Shown in pieces: positions 9,073 through 17,464 of a stretch of DNA of 64,000 nt. The DNA lies in assembly GCA_041394945.1 (NCBI GenBank), contig JAWKHH010000004.1, positions 806,001-870,000 on the forward strand. The letters run 5' to 3'. Below the pieces are notes generated by a model, which did no database searches, had not been told where the DNA came from, and saw only the letters and a program-made list of their open reading frames with translations. Source of the stretch: Bryobacteraceae bacterium (GTDB lineage: Bacteria > Acidobacteriota > Terriglobia > Bryobacterales > Bryobacteraceae). The position numbers were made by a program, and so were the translations under genes. Positions within the stretch are counted from its first letter, which is position 1. The number at the start of each line of letters is the position of its first letter.

Positions 9073-9668
9073 TCGCCCCGCCTTCCGAGGCCTCCGGCAG
9101 CGTCGCCGTTCTCGCCGGCAGCTTCCATCCCATCACCCGCGCACACGTGGCCCTCGCTGAGGCCGCGCTCGAATTCGCCGGTTCGGTCTGGTTCGTAATG
9201 CCGCGCGCCTTCCCGCACAAACGCTACGAGGACGTGCCGCTCGAGGCGCGCATCGCGATCGTCGTCCAAGCCGCCGCCGCGCATCCGCGTTTCGGCGTCG
9301 CCATCACCGAAGCCGGTTTGTTTGCGGAGATCGCCTCCGAGTTTCGCGCCTCCCTTGCTCCGCGCGAGCTGGCGTTCCTGTGCGGGCGCGACGCCGCCGA
9401 GCGCATCGTCGGCTGGAACTACGCCGGAGGTCCCGCGATCGAAGAACAGCTATGCGGCTACCGGCTGCTCGTCGCGGACCGGCAGGGCTCCTACGCGCCA
9501 CCCGCTCACCTGGCCCACGCCGTCGCCCGCATCGAAGTGCCTCTAGAGTATGGCGAGGATTCCGCCACTGAAGTCCGCCGCCGCATCCGGCAAGGCGAAC
9601 CATGGCGTCATCTGGTGCCTCACCCCGCCGCGCCGCTCATCGCCCGCGCCTATCGAGGCCGCCGCTGA
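9063..9668 (+). CDS. NadD-like nucleotidyltransferase of unknown substrate
   Basis: This 201-residue protein has the nucleotidylyltransferase alpha/beta-phosphodiesterase fold signature. The N-terminal GSFHPITRAH corresponds to the GGTFDPxHxGH region of NadD, with T-R-A-H in place of the (H/T)xGH motif. A C-terminal SATEVRRRIRQG corresponds to the SSTxIR motif. It is not the window's NAD adenylyltransferase, which is the better match at 21958-22530. It begins inside the last ten bases of hpnD, so it is translated with the hopanoid operon. Whether it acts on a hopanoid precursor, a nicotinate nucleotide or another phosphate ester cannot be told from sequence. Confidence 0.75.
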   Translation: MEVIAPPSEASGSVAVLAGSFHPITRAHVALAEAALEFAGSVWFVMPRAFPHKRYEDVPLEARIAIVVQAAAAHPRFGVAITEAGLFAEIASEFRASLAPRELAFLCGRDAAERIVGWNYAGGPAIEEQLCGYRLLVADRQGSYAPPAHLAHAVARIEVPLEYGEDSATEVRRRIRQGEPWRHLVPHPAAPLIARAYRGRR

Positions 9669-9677
9669 TGCGCCCCT

Positions 9678-9683
9678 TATACT
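9678..9683 (+). promoter_or_regulatory. -10-like box close to start codon
   Basis: TATACT sits eight bases before the ATG at 9692. No good Shine-Dalgarno site follows and no clear -35 box is seen. It fits a transcript starting at or next to the start codon. Confidence 0.35.
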
Positions 9684-9691
9684 GAAAGTTT

Positions 9692-11899
9692 ATGCTCCAA
9701 TTCCTCAAGGACCTGTGGGACCCGTCTGCCGCCGCGTCGCTCGAAACCGATGGACTCGGCCTACTGACTTACCGTTCGAACCTCCTCGGCGCCGATCTCC
9801 GCATCACCAATTTCGGCGGCGGGAACACGAGTTCGAAATTGGCCATGCCCGATCCCTTCACGCGCAAGGATACGCAAGTGCTCGCCGTGAAGGGCTCCGG
9901 CGGCGACCTCGGCTCGATCAAGAAAACCGGCTTCGCGCTGCTTTATCTCGATCGCCTCAACGATCTGCGCGGGATCTATAAAGGCGAAGCGCATGAAGAC
10001 GAGATGGTCGGCTACTATCCGCTTGCCGCGTTCGGCGACAGCCGTGTCGCCGCCTCCATCGATACGCCTCTCCACGGATTTCTCCCGTTCCCCCACGTCG
10101 ATCACCTCCATCCGGATTGGGCCATCGCCATCGCCGCGTCGGCCAACGGCAAGGCGAAGATGGACGAGTTCAACGCGAAGTACAACCACAAAGTGGTATG
10201 GCTTCCGTGGCAGCGCCCGGGGTTCGAACTCGGGCTGATGCTCCGCAAGGCGGTGGAGGACAATCCCGATTGCGACGGCATCATTCTCGGATCGCACGGG
10301 CTGTTCACCTGGGGCGATACGCAGCGCGAGTGCTACATCAATTCGGTCCGGATGATCGATGACATGGGCAAGTTCCTGGACGAGCACGAACGGAAGCTGA
10401 CGACCCCGGCCTTCGGCGGCGCGAAGCACCAGCAGCGCGCCGACGCCGCTGAAGTGGCGGCGTCCGTGTTCGCCTACTTGCGGGGCGCGGTCGGCAGGAT
10501 GAAGCGGTCCGTGGGCCACTACAACGATTCGCCGGACGTTCAGGAGTTCGCCAACTCGCACCGCGCAGCAGAACTGGCCGGACTCGGCACAAGCTGCCCG
10601 GATCATTTCCTGCGCACCAAGATCTCGCCCCTTTACGTCGATTGGAACCCGCAATCCGAAGACGTCGCCGCGCTGAGGACGAAGCTCGACGCCGGCCTCG
10701 CCGCCTATCGCGATTCCTACGCCGCCTATCACGCGGAACACAAAGAGCCCGCCTCGCCGGCGATGCGGGACCCGAATCCGTCCGTCGTGCTGATCCCAGG
10801 GCTCGGCATGTTCACGTTCGCGAAGAACAAGCCCGAAGCGCGCATCAGCGGCGAGTTTTATGTGAACGCCATCCACGTGATGGCCGGCGCCATCGCCCTG
10901 GGTGGAGGCGAGGCGCCGCCCGCGGTGCTGCCTCAAGCCAAGAACGCCGCAGACACCAAGGCCTTCGCGAGCCTCCACAACTACGTCGCCCTCCCGCGCC
11001 GCGAAGCGTTCCGCATCGAATACTGGGCGCTTGAGGAAGCGAAGTTGCAGCGCATGCCTCCGGAGAAGGAGTTTAGCCGGCGCATTGTCCTCGTGGTCGG
11101 CGGTGGCGCCGGCATCGGCCGCAACACCGCGCTCGATCTCGCGCGCGGCGGCGCCAACGTAATGATCGCGGACAAGAACGAAGACGCAGCCCGCGAGGTT
11201 GCCGGCGAAGCGGCCAAGGTCGCCGGTGCGGAGGCCGTCTCCTGTTGTTACATCGATCTCACGGACCGGAAGTCGATCGACCAGGCCATCGACAAGACCG
11301 TGCTCGCCTTCGGTGGACTCGATGGCGTCGTCAACACCGCCGCCATTTTCGTCGCGCCGGACCTGAACGGCAAACTCACAGACGAGAAGTGGGGGCTCAC
11401 TCTCAGCGTCAACGTCACCGGCAATCACTTCCTGCTCGACGAAGCGGCCATCGTCCTTCGCCAGCAGAGCCTTCCCGCCACCATTGTGCTCACCAGTTCG
11501 GCCAACGCCGTCGTGCCCAAACGCGGTTCGGAAGCCTACGACGTCTCAAAGAGCGCCGTGAATCACATGGTGCGCGAGTACGCCATCGATCTTTCGCCGA
11601 TGATCCGCGTGAACGCCATCGCGCCGGCCACCGTCGTCGAAGGCTCCACCATGTTTCCGCGCGACCGCGTGATGGCGTCTCTCTCCAAATACAAGATTGA
11701 GTACGCCGAGGACGAATCCACCGACGAGTTGCGCCACAAGCTTGCGCAATTCTACGCCCAGCGCACGCTCACCAAACTTCCGATCACTCCGGCCGATTGC
11801 GCGCAGGCGATCCTCTATCTCACTAGCGACCGCAGCGCCAAGACCACCGGGCACGTGATCCCCGTGGACGGAGGCCTACCCGAAGCGTTCTTGCGCTAA
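9692..11899 (+). CDS. bifunctional rhamnulose-1-phosphate aldolase/short-chain dehydrogenase
   Basis: This is a 735-residue fusion. Residues 1 to about 440 form a class II aldolase/adducin-type domain with the metal-binding HVDHLHPDW stretch near residue 134 and the GSHGLFTWG segment. Residues about 465-735 form a short-chain dehydrogenase with GGGAGIG near 469 and the YDVSK catalytic pair near 615. In characterised relatives this fusion cleaves rhamnulose-1-phosphate to DHAP and lactaldehyde, and the dehydrogenase domain converts the aldehyde. It is monocistronic here with no other rhamnose genes nearby. The 3' end overlaps the convergent SDR gene by four bases (11896-11899). The substrate could also be another deoxysugar phosphate. 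Confidence 0.88.
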   Translation: MLQFLKDLWDPSAAASLETDGLGLLTYRSNLLGADLRITNFGGGNTSSKLAMPDPFTRKDTQVLAVKGSGGDLGSIKKTGFALLYLDRLNDLRGIYKGEAHEDEMVGYYPLAAFGDSRVAASIDTPLHGFLPFPHVDHLHPDWAIAIAASANGKAKMDEFNAKYNHKVVWLPWQRPGFELGLMLRKAVEDNPDCDGIILGSHGLFTWGDTQRECYINSVRMIDDMGKFLDEHERKLTTPAFGGAKHQQRADAAEVAASVFAYLRGAVGRMKRSVGHYNDSPDVQEFANSHRAAELAGLGTSCPDHFLRTKISPLYVDWNPQSEDVAALRTKLDAGLAAYRDSYAAYHAEHKEPASPAMRDPNPSVVLIPGLGMFTFAKNKPEARISGEFYVNAIHVMAGAIALGGGEAPPAVLPQAKNAADTKAFASLHNYVALPRREAFRIEYWALEEAKLQRMPPEKEFSRRIVLVVGGGAGIGRNTALDLARGGANVMIADKNEDAAREVAGEAAKVAGAEAVSCCYIDLTDRKSIDQAIDKTVLAFGGLDGVVNTAAIFVAPDLNGKLTDEKWGLTLSVNVTGNHFLLDEAAIVLRQQSLPATIVLTSSANAVVPKRGSEAYDVSKSAVNHMVREYAIDLSPMIRVNAIAPATVVEGSTMFPRDRVMASLSKYKIEYAEDESTDELRHKLAQFYAQRTLTKLPITPADCAQAILYLTSDRSAKTTGHVIPVDGGLPEAFLR

Positions 11900-12612
11900 C
11901 GCAGCGACAAGCCGCCGTCGACGGCGATCAACTGCCCCGTGACGAAATTCGTCGCGCCGAGAAAGTAGAGCACGGCGTCGGCGATTTCGTCCGCCGTCCC
12001 GGCCCGCCCGGCCGGCGTCGCCTGCACCATCGGGATGCTGCGCTGGTCCAGGTCGCCAAACGGAATCACGCCCGGCGCCACCGAGTTCACCGTGATCTCC
12101 GGCGCGAACGCTTTGGCGAGCGCGCGCGTCATGTGGATGACGCCTGCTTTCGAAGCGCAGTAGTGCGCGTGTTCGGCCCACGGACGGATGCCGCCGAGCG
12201 AGCTGATGTTCACGATCCGCCCGCCGCCGGAAGCGCGCATCTGCTTCGCCCCCTGCTGGCAGCAGAAGAACACGGCTTTCAGGTTCACGCTGTGGATGAA
12301 GTCCCAGTCGCGCTCGGTGACTTCCATCGGATCGAACCGCGTAAACCGCGCGGCGTTGTTCACCAGCCCGTCCAGCCGTCCGAAGTGCGCGCCGACTTCC
12401 GCGAACAGCCGCTCGATCTCGGGCACCTTTTCGAGATCGGCCTGGAAGACCGGAGCGCCACCGCATTCGGCCGCCGTAGCCCGAGCCTCGGCCTCCGATC
12501 CACCATAGTGAATCGCCACCCGAGCCCCCTCGCGCGCCAGCCGCAGCGCGATGCCGCGTCCGATGCGCTTCGCCGCGCCTGTCACCAGTACCACTTTCCC
12601 GGTCACGCTCAT
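11896..12612 (-). CDS. short-chain dehydrogenase/reductase, pteridine-reductase-like
   Basis: This classical SDR has 238 residues: TGAAKRIGRG cofactor motif at residues 11-20, NNAA near 87, and the catalytic YCASK near 150. The TGAAKRIGR form of the glycine motif is common in pteridine/dihydromonapterin reductases, so that function is plausible but unproven. The ATG at 12612 overlaps the stop of the upstream MFS gene by four bases. It is the last gene of the mazG-to-SDR operon. The long reading frame continuing upstream over the MFS gene is out of frame with that gene and is not a fusion. Confidence 0.85.
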   Translation of the reverse strand: MSVTGKVVLVTGAAKRIGRGIALRLAREGARVAIHYGGSEAEARATAAECGGAPVFQADLEKVPEIERLFAEVGAHFGRLDGLVNNAARFTRFDPMEVTERDWDFIHSVNLKAVFFCCQQGAKQMRASGGGRIVNISSLGGIRPWAEHAHYCASKAGVIHMTRALAKAFAPEITVNSVAPGVIPFGDLDQRSIPMVQATPAGRAGTADEIADAVLYFLGATNFVTGQLIAVDGGLSLR

Positions 12613-13862
12613 TGGCGATCCTCCAGCCGCGGCTCCGGGAGCTTGCCCGCCAGCACCGCCCAGATCCAGAAGATCGAAACGCTCCCGCTCGCCAGGCCGG
12701 ACCACAGCCCGATCGTTCGCGTGTCGTAGTAATCGGACGCGAAACCGGCAGCCGTCATCGAGATCATCATCATCCCCCAGTTCATCGATTCGAACGTCGA
12801 GAAGACGCGCCCGCGATAGGCATCGTCGACGGTGCGGAGCAACTGGGTCATGTTCATTGTCGATGTCATTCCCACCGCGGCTCGCGAGAGAGCGATGAAG
12901 AACAGCGCCCAGGCGAAGCTTTGCATCTGGCTGAAGGCCGCGTAGGCCACGCCGTGGACCAGGTAGCAGAGCGCCACCAGCCACAAGTACGCGCGAAAAC
13001 TGAGGCGCGGCATCAACCGGTGCGCGGTGGCGCCGCCGGCGATCAGGCCGATCGCCGCGAAGCCCCAGATGATGCCGATGCCCGCCGCGCCCTTGTTGAA
13101 CACCTTCTCGCCGAACAGCGAGAACAGCACCTGCGCCGCGCCGCCGCCCGTGGCCCACCCCACGCCGAGCAGCGCCAGCCCGAACACCAAGGGCACGCTT
13201 CGCATGTACCGAAGGCCCTCGCGATACTCGTGCAGGGGCCGCGCCACCATGCGTTCGCGCGGGAGCCCGGCCGGACGGAAACCTTCCGGCAGCGACAGCC
13301 GCGACACCGAGAACGCCGACACCACGAACGACATCGCGTTCAGCGCGAACGCAGCCTCGTAGCCCAGCGAATGGACGCTCGTGCCGCCGAGGAACATGCC
13401 GATGGCGAGGTTGGTCCACTGCGTGGTCTGCGTGAGCGTGTTCGCCGTGTGCAACTGCTCGCGCGTGGCGATGCGCGGAAGAATCGCCGCGCGGCCGCTC
13501 GTGAAAAAAGGTGAGCAGAACATCAGCATCGCGCTCAGCAGATACAGCAGCCAGGTGGCTGGATAGATCAGGCAAAGCCCGAAGCACACGGCCACCACGG
13601 CGCGAATCGCGTCGCTCCAGATCATCAACTGCCGCCGGTCCGCGCGGTCGAGCGCCACCCCGGCGAGCGGCCCGGCGATCATCATCGCCACTCCACGCGC
13701 CAGCAGCACCCCGCTCACGATCAGGCCCGAGCCGGTCGTCTCGAGCACCAGGCTGAACACGGCGATGTTGTTGAAGTGATCGCCCACTTCGCTCACCACC
13801 TGCCCGGTCCACAGGTTTCGGTAGTTCCGGTTGGTCCGGAGCAACTCGACGAAGCCGGCCAT
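12609..13862 (-). CDS. MFS transporter, multidrug/siderophore-exporter-like
   Basis: This 417-residue polytopic membrane protein has about twelve predicted hydrophobic segments and the overall layout of MFS_3 exporters (EntS-like). It starts with a short cytoplasmic LLRTNRNYRNLW sequence, seen in that family, and has a DRADRR loop between the second and third helices. The start codon directly abuts the stop of the upstream EamA transporter gene, and its own stop overlaps the SDR start. The substrate is unknown. The operon context (amino-acid racemase and acyltransferase upstream) suggests amino-acid-like or acylated products, but this is inference. Confidence 0.85.
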   Translation of the reverse strand: MAGFVELLRTNRNYRNLWTGQVVSEVGDHFNNIAVFSLVLETTGSGLIVSGVLLARGVAMMIAGPLAGVALDRADRRQLMIWSDAIRAVVAVCFGLCLIYPATWLLYLLSAMLMFCSPFFTSGRAAILPRIATREQLHTANTLTQTTQWTNLAIGMFLGGTSVHSLGYEAAFALNAMSFVVSAFSVSRLSLPEGFRPAGLPRERMVARPLHEYREGLRYMRSVPLVFGLALLGVGWATGGGAAQVLFSLFGEKVFNKGAAGIGIIWGFAAIGLIAGGATAHRLMPRLSFRAYLWLVALCYLVHGVAYAAFSQMQSFAWALFFIALSRAAVGMTSTMNMTQLLRTVDDAYRGRVFSTFESMNWGMMMISMTAAGFASDYYDTRTIGLWSGLASGSVSIFWIWAVLAGKLPEPRLEDRQ

Positions 13863-14765
13863 CTAGGTCCGCTCCGCCACGAAGACGCCGGCCAGGATCA
13901 GCGCGCCGCCGGCGAGCAGCCCCGGCGTGATTCGTTCATCGAGCAGCGTCACCCCGAACACCGTCGCCATCACCGGCTGCAGATACGCCAGCAGCGAAAG
14001 CTGTGTCGCGTCCAAATAGTGCAGCGCGTGGTAGTAGATCATGTAGGCGATGATCGAGGGGAACAGCGCCATATAGAACACCGCCGCCCATCCGCTCCAG
14101 GAGACGCCCGCGAAGTCGAAGTTCCGGGATGCCAGCAGCGTCACCGGCGAAAGCAGGATCGCGCTGCCGAGATAAGTGCCGGTGGTGATCGTGAGCGTGT
14201 CGAAATCCTTTCGCAGCCACTTGCCGCCCACGGTGAAGATCGAGAAGGTCGCCACCGCCGCGGCGATGAAAGCGTCGCCCAGGAGCGTGGCTTCGCGCCC
14301 GGCCCGGTCCCCGGTCTGCAGCAATCCCACCCCGGCGATCGCCAGCACGATGCCGCCCACCTTCTTCGCCGTGATCCGCTCCATTCCGGCGGCGGCCGAA
14401 ACCAGCAGGACAATCATCGGCGTCAGCGCGAAAAGAATCGCCGCGTGCGCCACCGACGTGCGAGACAGGCCAAGCAGAAAACAGAGCTGATTCGCTCCCA
14501 CGCCCACCAGGCCCACCGCCATCAGCTTGCCGATGCCGCCCTTCTCGATCAGCGGCAGCTTCCGGCGCCGGCGCTCGAAAACGTAGTAAGGCGTAAGCAT
14601 CGCCGCGGCCACTGTAAAGCGCAGCGTGCCGAGCAGCACGTCCGGTATCTGCCGCAAGGCGAACTTGCCCACCACGAAGTTGATCGACCACACCAGCACT
14701 ACCACGCCGAGCAGAAAGTACACGCTGGCCGGTGTTTTGGGCTCCGATCGTTGTTCTTCGTTCAA
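13863..14765 (-). CDS. EamA/DMT-family transporter
   Basis: This 300-residue membrane protein has about ten hydrophobic segments arranged as two EamA repeats. The first runs from about residue 12 to 145 and the second from about 160 to 295, the usual DMT layout. Family members export amino acids and related metabolites. It lies six bases after the racemase gene and directly abuts the MFS gene, so all are probably one transcript. Export of an amino acid made or salvaged by the upstream enzymes is a reasonable guess. Confidence 0.85.
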   Translation of the reverse strand: MNEEQRSEPKTPASVYFLLGVVVLVWSINFVVGKFALRQIPDVLLGTLRFTVAAAMLTPYYVFERRRRKLPLIEKGGIGKLMAVGLVGVGANQLCFLLGLSRTSVAHAAILFALTPMIVLLVSAAAGMERITAKKVGGIVLAIAGVGLLQTGDRAGREATLLGDAFIAAAVATFSIFTVGGKWLRKDFDTLTITTGTYLGSAILLSPVTLLASRNFDFAGVSWSGWAAVFYMALFPSIIAYMIYYHALHYLDATQLSLLAYLQPVMATVFGVTLLDERITPGLLAGGALILAGVFVAERT

Positions 14766-14771
14766 GCCGGC

Positions 14772-15893
14772 TCAGCTTCCGGAAACCGTTTCGCTGCGCA
14801 CCGTGATCGAGTCGAGAAACGCATGGTCCAACTCGTAGCCGAATCCCGGTTCGTCCCGGATTTCGATCGTGCCGCGTTCCGTGGTTTCCACCGGTGGCGC
14901 GATGATATCGCGCGTCCAATAGCGCTTGCTCGCCGAGACGTCGCCAGGCAGCACGAAATTCGGCAGCGTGGCGAGAGCGATGTTGTGCGCGCGGCCGACG
15001 CCCGCTTCGAGCATTCCGCCGCACCACACCGGTACGCCATGCGCCTGCGCCACGTCGTGCACGCGCTTGGCTTCCGCGAATCCGCCCACCCGGCCCAGCT
15101 TGATGTTGATGATCTTGCCCGCGCCCATCCGGATCGCCTGCTCGGCCTGGTGCGCGGACCGGATGCATTCGTCCAGGCAAATCGGCGTTTGCAGCCGCGC
15201 CTGCAGCGCCGCGTGGTCAATGATCTCATCGTGGGCGAGCGGCTGTTCGATCATCATCAGATAGAACTGGTCGAGTTCAGCCAGCCGGTCCGCGTCCTCC
15301 AGCCGGTAAGCCGAATTTGCGTCCGCCATGAGCTTGATCCCCGGGAACCGCTTGCGCACCTCGCCGATCACGGCCACGTCCCACCCCGGCTTGATCTTCA
15401 TCTTGATCCGCTGGTAGCCCGCGGCCAACTCGATATCGATCTTCCCCAGCAACTGATCGACAGTGTCCTGGATGCCGATCGAAACGCCGCATGGGATTTC
15501 GCGCCGCGCGCCGCCGCCGATCTCCGCCCACAGCGGACGCCCCTTCAGCCGCGCCTGCAGGTCCCATACCGCCGCTTCCAGTCCGCCGCGCGCCATCATA
15601 TGCCCGCGAATATGCTCGAGCCGCGGCGCGACGCCTTCCGCGCTCTCGATCTTCCATCCTACGATGCGCGGCGCCGCGTAGTCCCGCACAATCCGCCACG
15701 CCGACTCCGTCCACTCTTCGTTGTAGAAAGGGTTCTCGCCGGCCGTCACTTCGCCCCATCCGGAAACGCCTCCCGCGACAGCCTCCACCAGCACCATCTG
15801 GCGCTCATAAGTCCGGCCGAAGCTGGTCTCGAAGAAATGAACCAGCGGCAGGCGAATCTGCCGCAGCACTACGCGATCGATCGTGAATTCCAT
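14772..15893 (-). CDS. N-succinylamino-acid racemase / o-succinylbenzoate synthase family (enolase superfamily)
   Basis: This 373-residue enolase-superfamily protein has the complete MLE-subgroup active site: KxK in RIKMKIK, metal ligands in DANSAY, IEQPL and LDECIRS, and the second lysine in NIKLGRVGG. The N-terminal TSFGRTYER matches the NSAR/OSBS branch. The ATG at 15893 is used; the open frame extends 14 residues upstream but those overlap the acyltransferase gene. It lies directly downstream of a GNAT gene. In Geobacillus, an NSAR with a GNAT succinyltransferase and an M20 desuccinylase converts D- to L-amino acids. No menaquinone genes are nearby, which favours the racemase reading over MenC. 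Confidence 0.85.
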   Translation of the reverse strand: MEFTIDRVVLRQIRLPLVHFFETSFGRTYERQMVLVEAVAGGVSGWGEVTAGENPFYNEEWTESAWRIVRDYAAPRIVGWKIESAEGVAPRLEHIRGHMMARGGLEAAVWDLQARLKGRPLWAEIGGGARREIPCGVSIGIQDTVDQLLGKIDIELAAGYQRIKMKIKPGWDVAVIGEVRKRFPGIKLMADANSAYRLEDADRLAELDQFYLMMIEQPLAHDEIIDHAALQARLQTPICLDECIRSAHQAEQAIRMGAGKIINIKLGRVGGFAEAKRVHDVAQAHGVPVWCGGMLEAGVGRAHNIALATLPNFVLPGDVSASKRYWTRDIIAPPVETTERGTIEIRDEPGFGYELDHAFLDSITVRSETVSGS

Positions 15894-15894
15894 C

Positions 15895-16608
15895 CTATGG
15901 CTCCCATCGGCCGAACAGATACGCTCCGCCGCCATCGGCCGCCTTCTCCACGCCCACCACCGTCAGCCCCGCGCCCAGGTGCTGCTGGAACTGTTCGCTC
16001 ACCCGCGCCTGGACTTCCCGCGCGCGCCCGGCCGTATCGCCCGGCACCTCGATCCGCGCTTCTATGGGCGAGCCCGCTTCCGGCTTCCCCGCCAGCGCCG
16101 CCTCCACCCGTCGATGGCTCATGGGCCACTCGGCCACGCAGCGGTCCGTCGGCAGCCCCGCGTGCAGGTGGCTCGACGTGACTCCGTACTGATTCAGCAC
16201 ATAGCGCCGCACCACTGCCCCCAGCCGCTGCATGTTGAAGTACGCGTTCTTGATCTGCAGCGGATCGAACGTCCATTCCATGATCGTCACGCCGCGCGAG
16301 AGCGCATCGGCGCGCTGGGCGAGCTTCAACATCCGCCCCACGCCTTTGTCCCGGTAGCCGTCCTCGACGCCCAGCATGTTGCTGTGCAGGAACTGCCCGC
16401 CGCCCGGTTTGATGCCCGGCAGCGCGACGCAGAACCCGATCATCCGCGCGCCGTCGAAGGCGCCGAACGCCTGCCCGCCGATCTTGGTAGCCACCACGAA
16501 CAGGCGCACCGGCAGCGCGTCCTCATCGGAAAACGACCATATCTCTTTTTGCAGCCGCACCGCTTCGCGGAAGTCGGCGGTGGAAGTCAGCGCCCGAATC
16601 TCGATCAC
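15895..16608 (-). CDS. GNAT-family acyltransferase, candidate D-amino-acid N-succinyltransferase
   Basis: This 237-residue GNAT protein has the acyl-CoA-binding stretch GYRDKGVGRMLK (R/Q-x-x-G-x-G/A type) near residue 88. The GTG at 16608 overlaps the mazG stop by four bases and gives an N-terminus VIEIRALT typical of GNATs. An ATG at 16632 inside mazG is the alternative. It ends one base before the racemase gene. Relatives next to N-succinylamino-acid racemases transfer succinyl groups from succinyl-CoA to D-amino acids, and I infer that role here. A large C-terminal extension beyond the core GNAT fold (from about residue 150) is present. Confidence 0.8.
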   Translation of the reverse strand: MIEIRALTSTADFREAVRLQKEIWSFSDEDALPVRLFVVATKIGGQAFGAFDGARMIGFCVALPGIKPGGGQFLHSNMLGVEDGYRDKGVGRMLKLAQRADALSRGVTIMEWTFDPLQIKNAYFNMQRLGAVVRRYVLNQYGVTSSHLHAGLPTDRCVAEWPMSHRRVEAALAGKPEAGSPIEARIEVPGDTAGRAREVQARVSEQFQQHLGAGLTVVGVEKAADGGGAYLFGRWEP

Positions 16609-17417
16609 AAACTCCGCTTTGCCTCCTGCCATTTGACTTCCATTTCATCGAGCGTCGCCTCGCCCACTGGCTTGCCATCCTGGGCCAGCGCCGTTTCCAC
16701 GTAGCCGAAGCGCCGCCGGAATTTCGCGTTCGCCCCGCGTAACGCCTGCTCGGCGTCCACGTTCAACTTCCGCGCCAGGTTCACCACCACAAAGAGGACA
16801 TCGCCGAGTTCGTCCTCGCGCGACGCTCCGTCGTGGGCCGCAGCCAGCTCATCCAGCTCTTCGCGGAGTTTGTCGAGTACCTGGGCGACGTCCGGCCAGT
16901 CGAAGCCGTGTTTGGCCACCTTTTGTGAAATCTGCTGCGCCTCAACCAGCGCCGGCAGCCCGCGCGGAACCGAATCGAGCGTCGCTGCGTGCTCCCGGCC
17001 GCGCTCGCGCTTCTCCTCGGCCTTGATCTCGTCCCAGCGCGTCTTCACGTCGTCGGCCGTGCGGGCCTCGCCGTCGCCGAACACGTGCGGATGCCGCCGG
17101 ACGAGCTTGCGGTTGATCGCCGCCACCGAATCGCCGATGGAAAACAGCCCCCGCTCGCGCGCCATCTGCGCCAGGAACACCGGCTGCAGCATCAGGTCGC
17201 CCAGCTCTTCTTCGAGCCCCGGCCAGTCCTCGGCGTCGATCGAGTCGAGCACCTCGTAGGCTTCTTCCAGAAGATATTTGCGGAGTGTGCGGAAGTCCTG
17301 CTCGCGATCCCACGGGCATCCGTCCGGCGCGCGCAGACGGCCCATGATCTCCACCAGGCGCTGGAATTCCTCCCCGGCCCGCGGGTCAGCGGAAAAACAA
17401 TCGGGATTCTCTGGCAT
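16605..17417 (-). CDS. mazG: nucleoside triphosphate pyrophosphohydrolase
   Basis: This 270-residue protein is the usual full length of two-domain MazG, a house-cleaning enzyme that hydrolyses NTPs to NMP and pyrophosphate. The first domain carries CPWDREQDFRTLRKYLLEE and the metal-binding ExxE...ExxD pattern (LLEEAYEV, LEEELGDLML). The second repeats the pattern (REELDELA, DELGDVLFV). The ATG at 17417 lies three bases from a perfect hairpin (17421-17444). It leads the operon with the GNAT, racemase and transporter genes. No Shine-Dalgarno site is free of that hairpin. Confidence 0.95.
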   Translation of the reverse strand: MPENPDCFSADPRAGEEFQRLVEIMGRLRAPDGCPWDREQDFRTLRKYLLEEAYEVLDSIDAEDWPGLEEELGDLMLQPVFLAQMARERGLFSIGDSVAAINRKLVRRHPHVFGDGEARTADDVKTRWDEIKAEEKRERGREHAATLDSVPRGLPALVEAQQISQKVAKHGFDWPDVAQVLDKLREELDELAAAHDGASREDELGDVLFVVVNLARKLNVDAEQALRGANAKFRRRFGYVETALAQDGKPVGEATLDEMEVKWQEAKRSL

Positions 17418-17420
17418 GGC

Positions 17421-17444
17421 TGGTAGGAGCGGACGCTCCTACCA
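17421..17444. repeat. perfect 24-base palindrome, hairpin with 11-base arms
   Basis: The arms TGGTAGGAGCG and CGCTCCTACCA are separated by two bases. It lies 20 bases after the stop of the gene at 17465-18421 and three bases before the mazG start, both on the minus strand. It could terminate the upstream transcript, hide the mazG start region, or be a copy of a dispersed REP-like element. No T-run follows on either strand, so a classical intrinsic terminator is doubtful. Confidence 0.7.
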
Positions 17445-17464
17445 GTTTGTATCGCCGGACGCTC

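Noticed and set aside
9761..11428. 555-residue open frame antisense to the aldolase/SDR fusion
   Set aside because: It lies wholly opposite a strongly supported gene, has no family motifs, and long antisense frames are expected in GC-rich DNA.
11896..13812. apparent MFS-SDR fusion protein of 638 residues
   Set aside because: The upstream part is out of frame with the real MFS gene. The SDR starts at 12612 with a 4-base overlap, so it is two genes.
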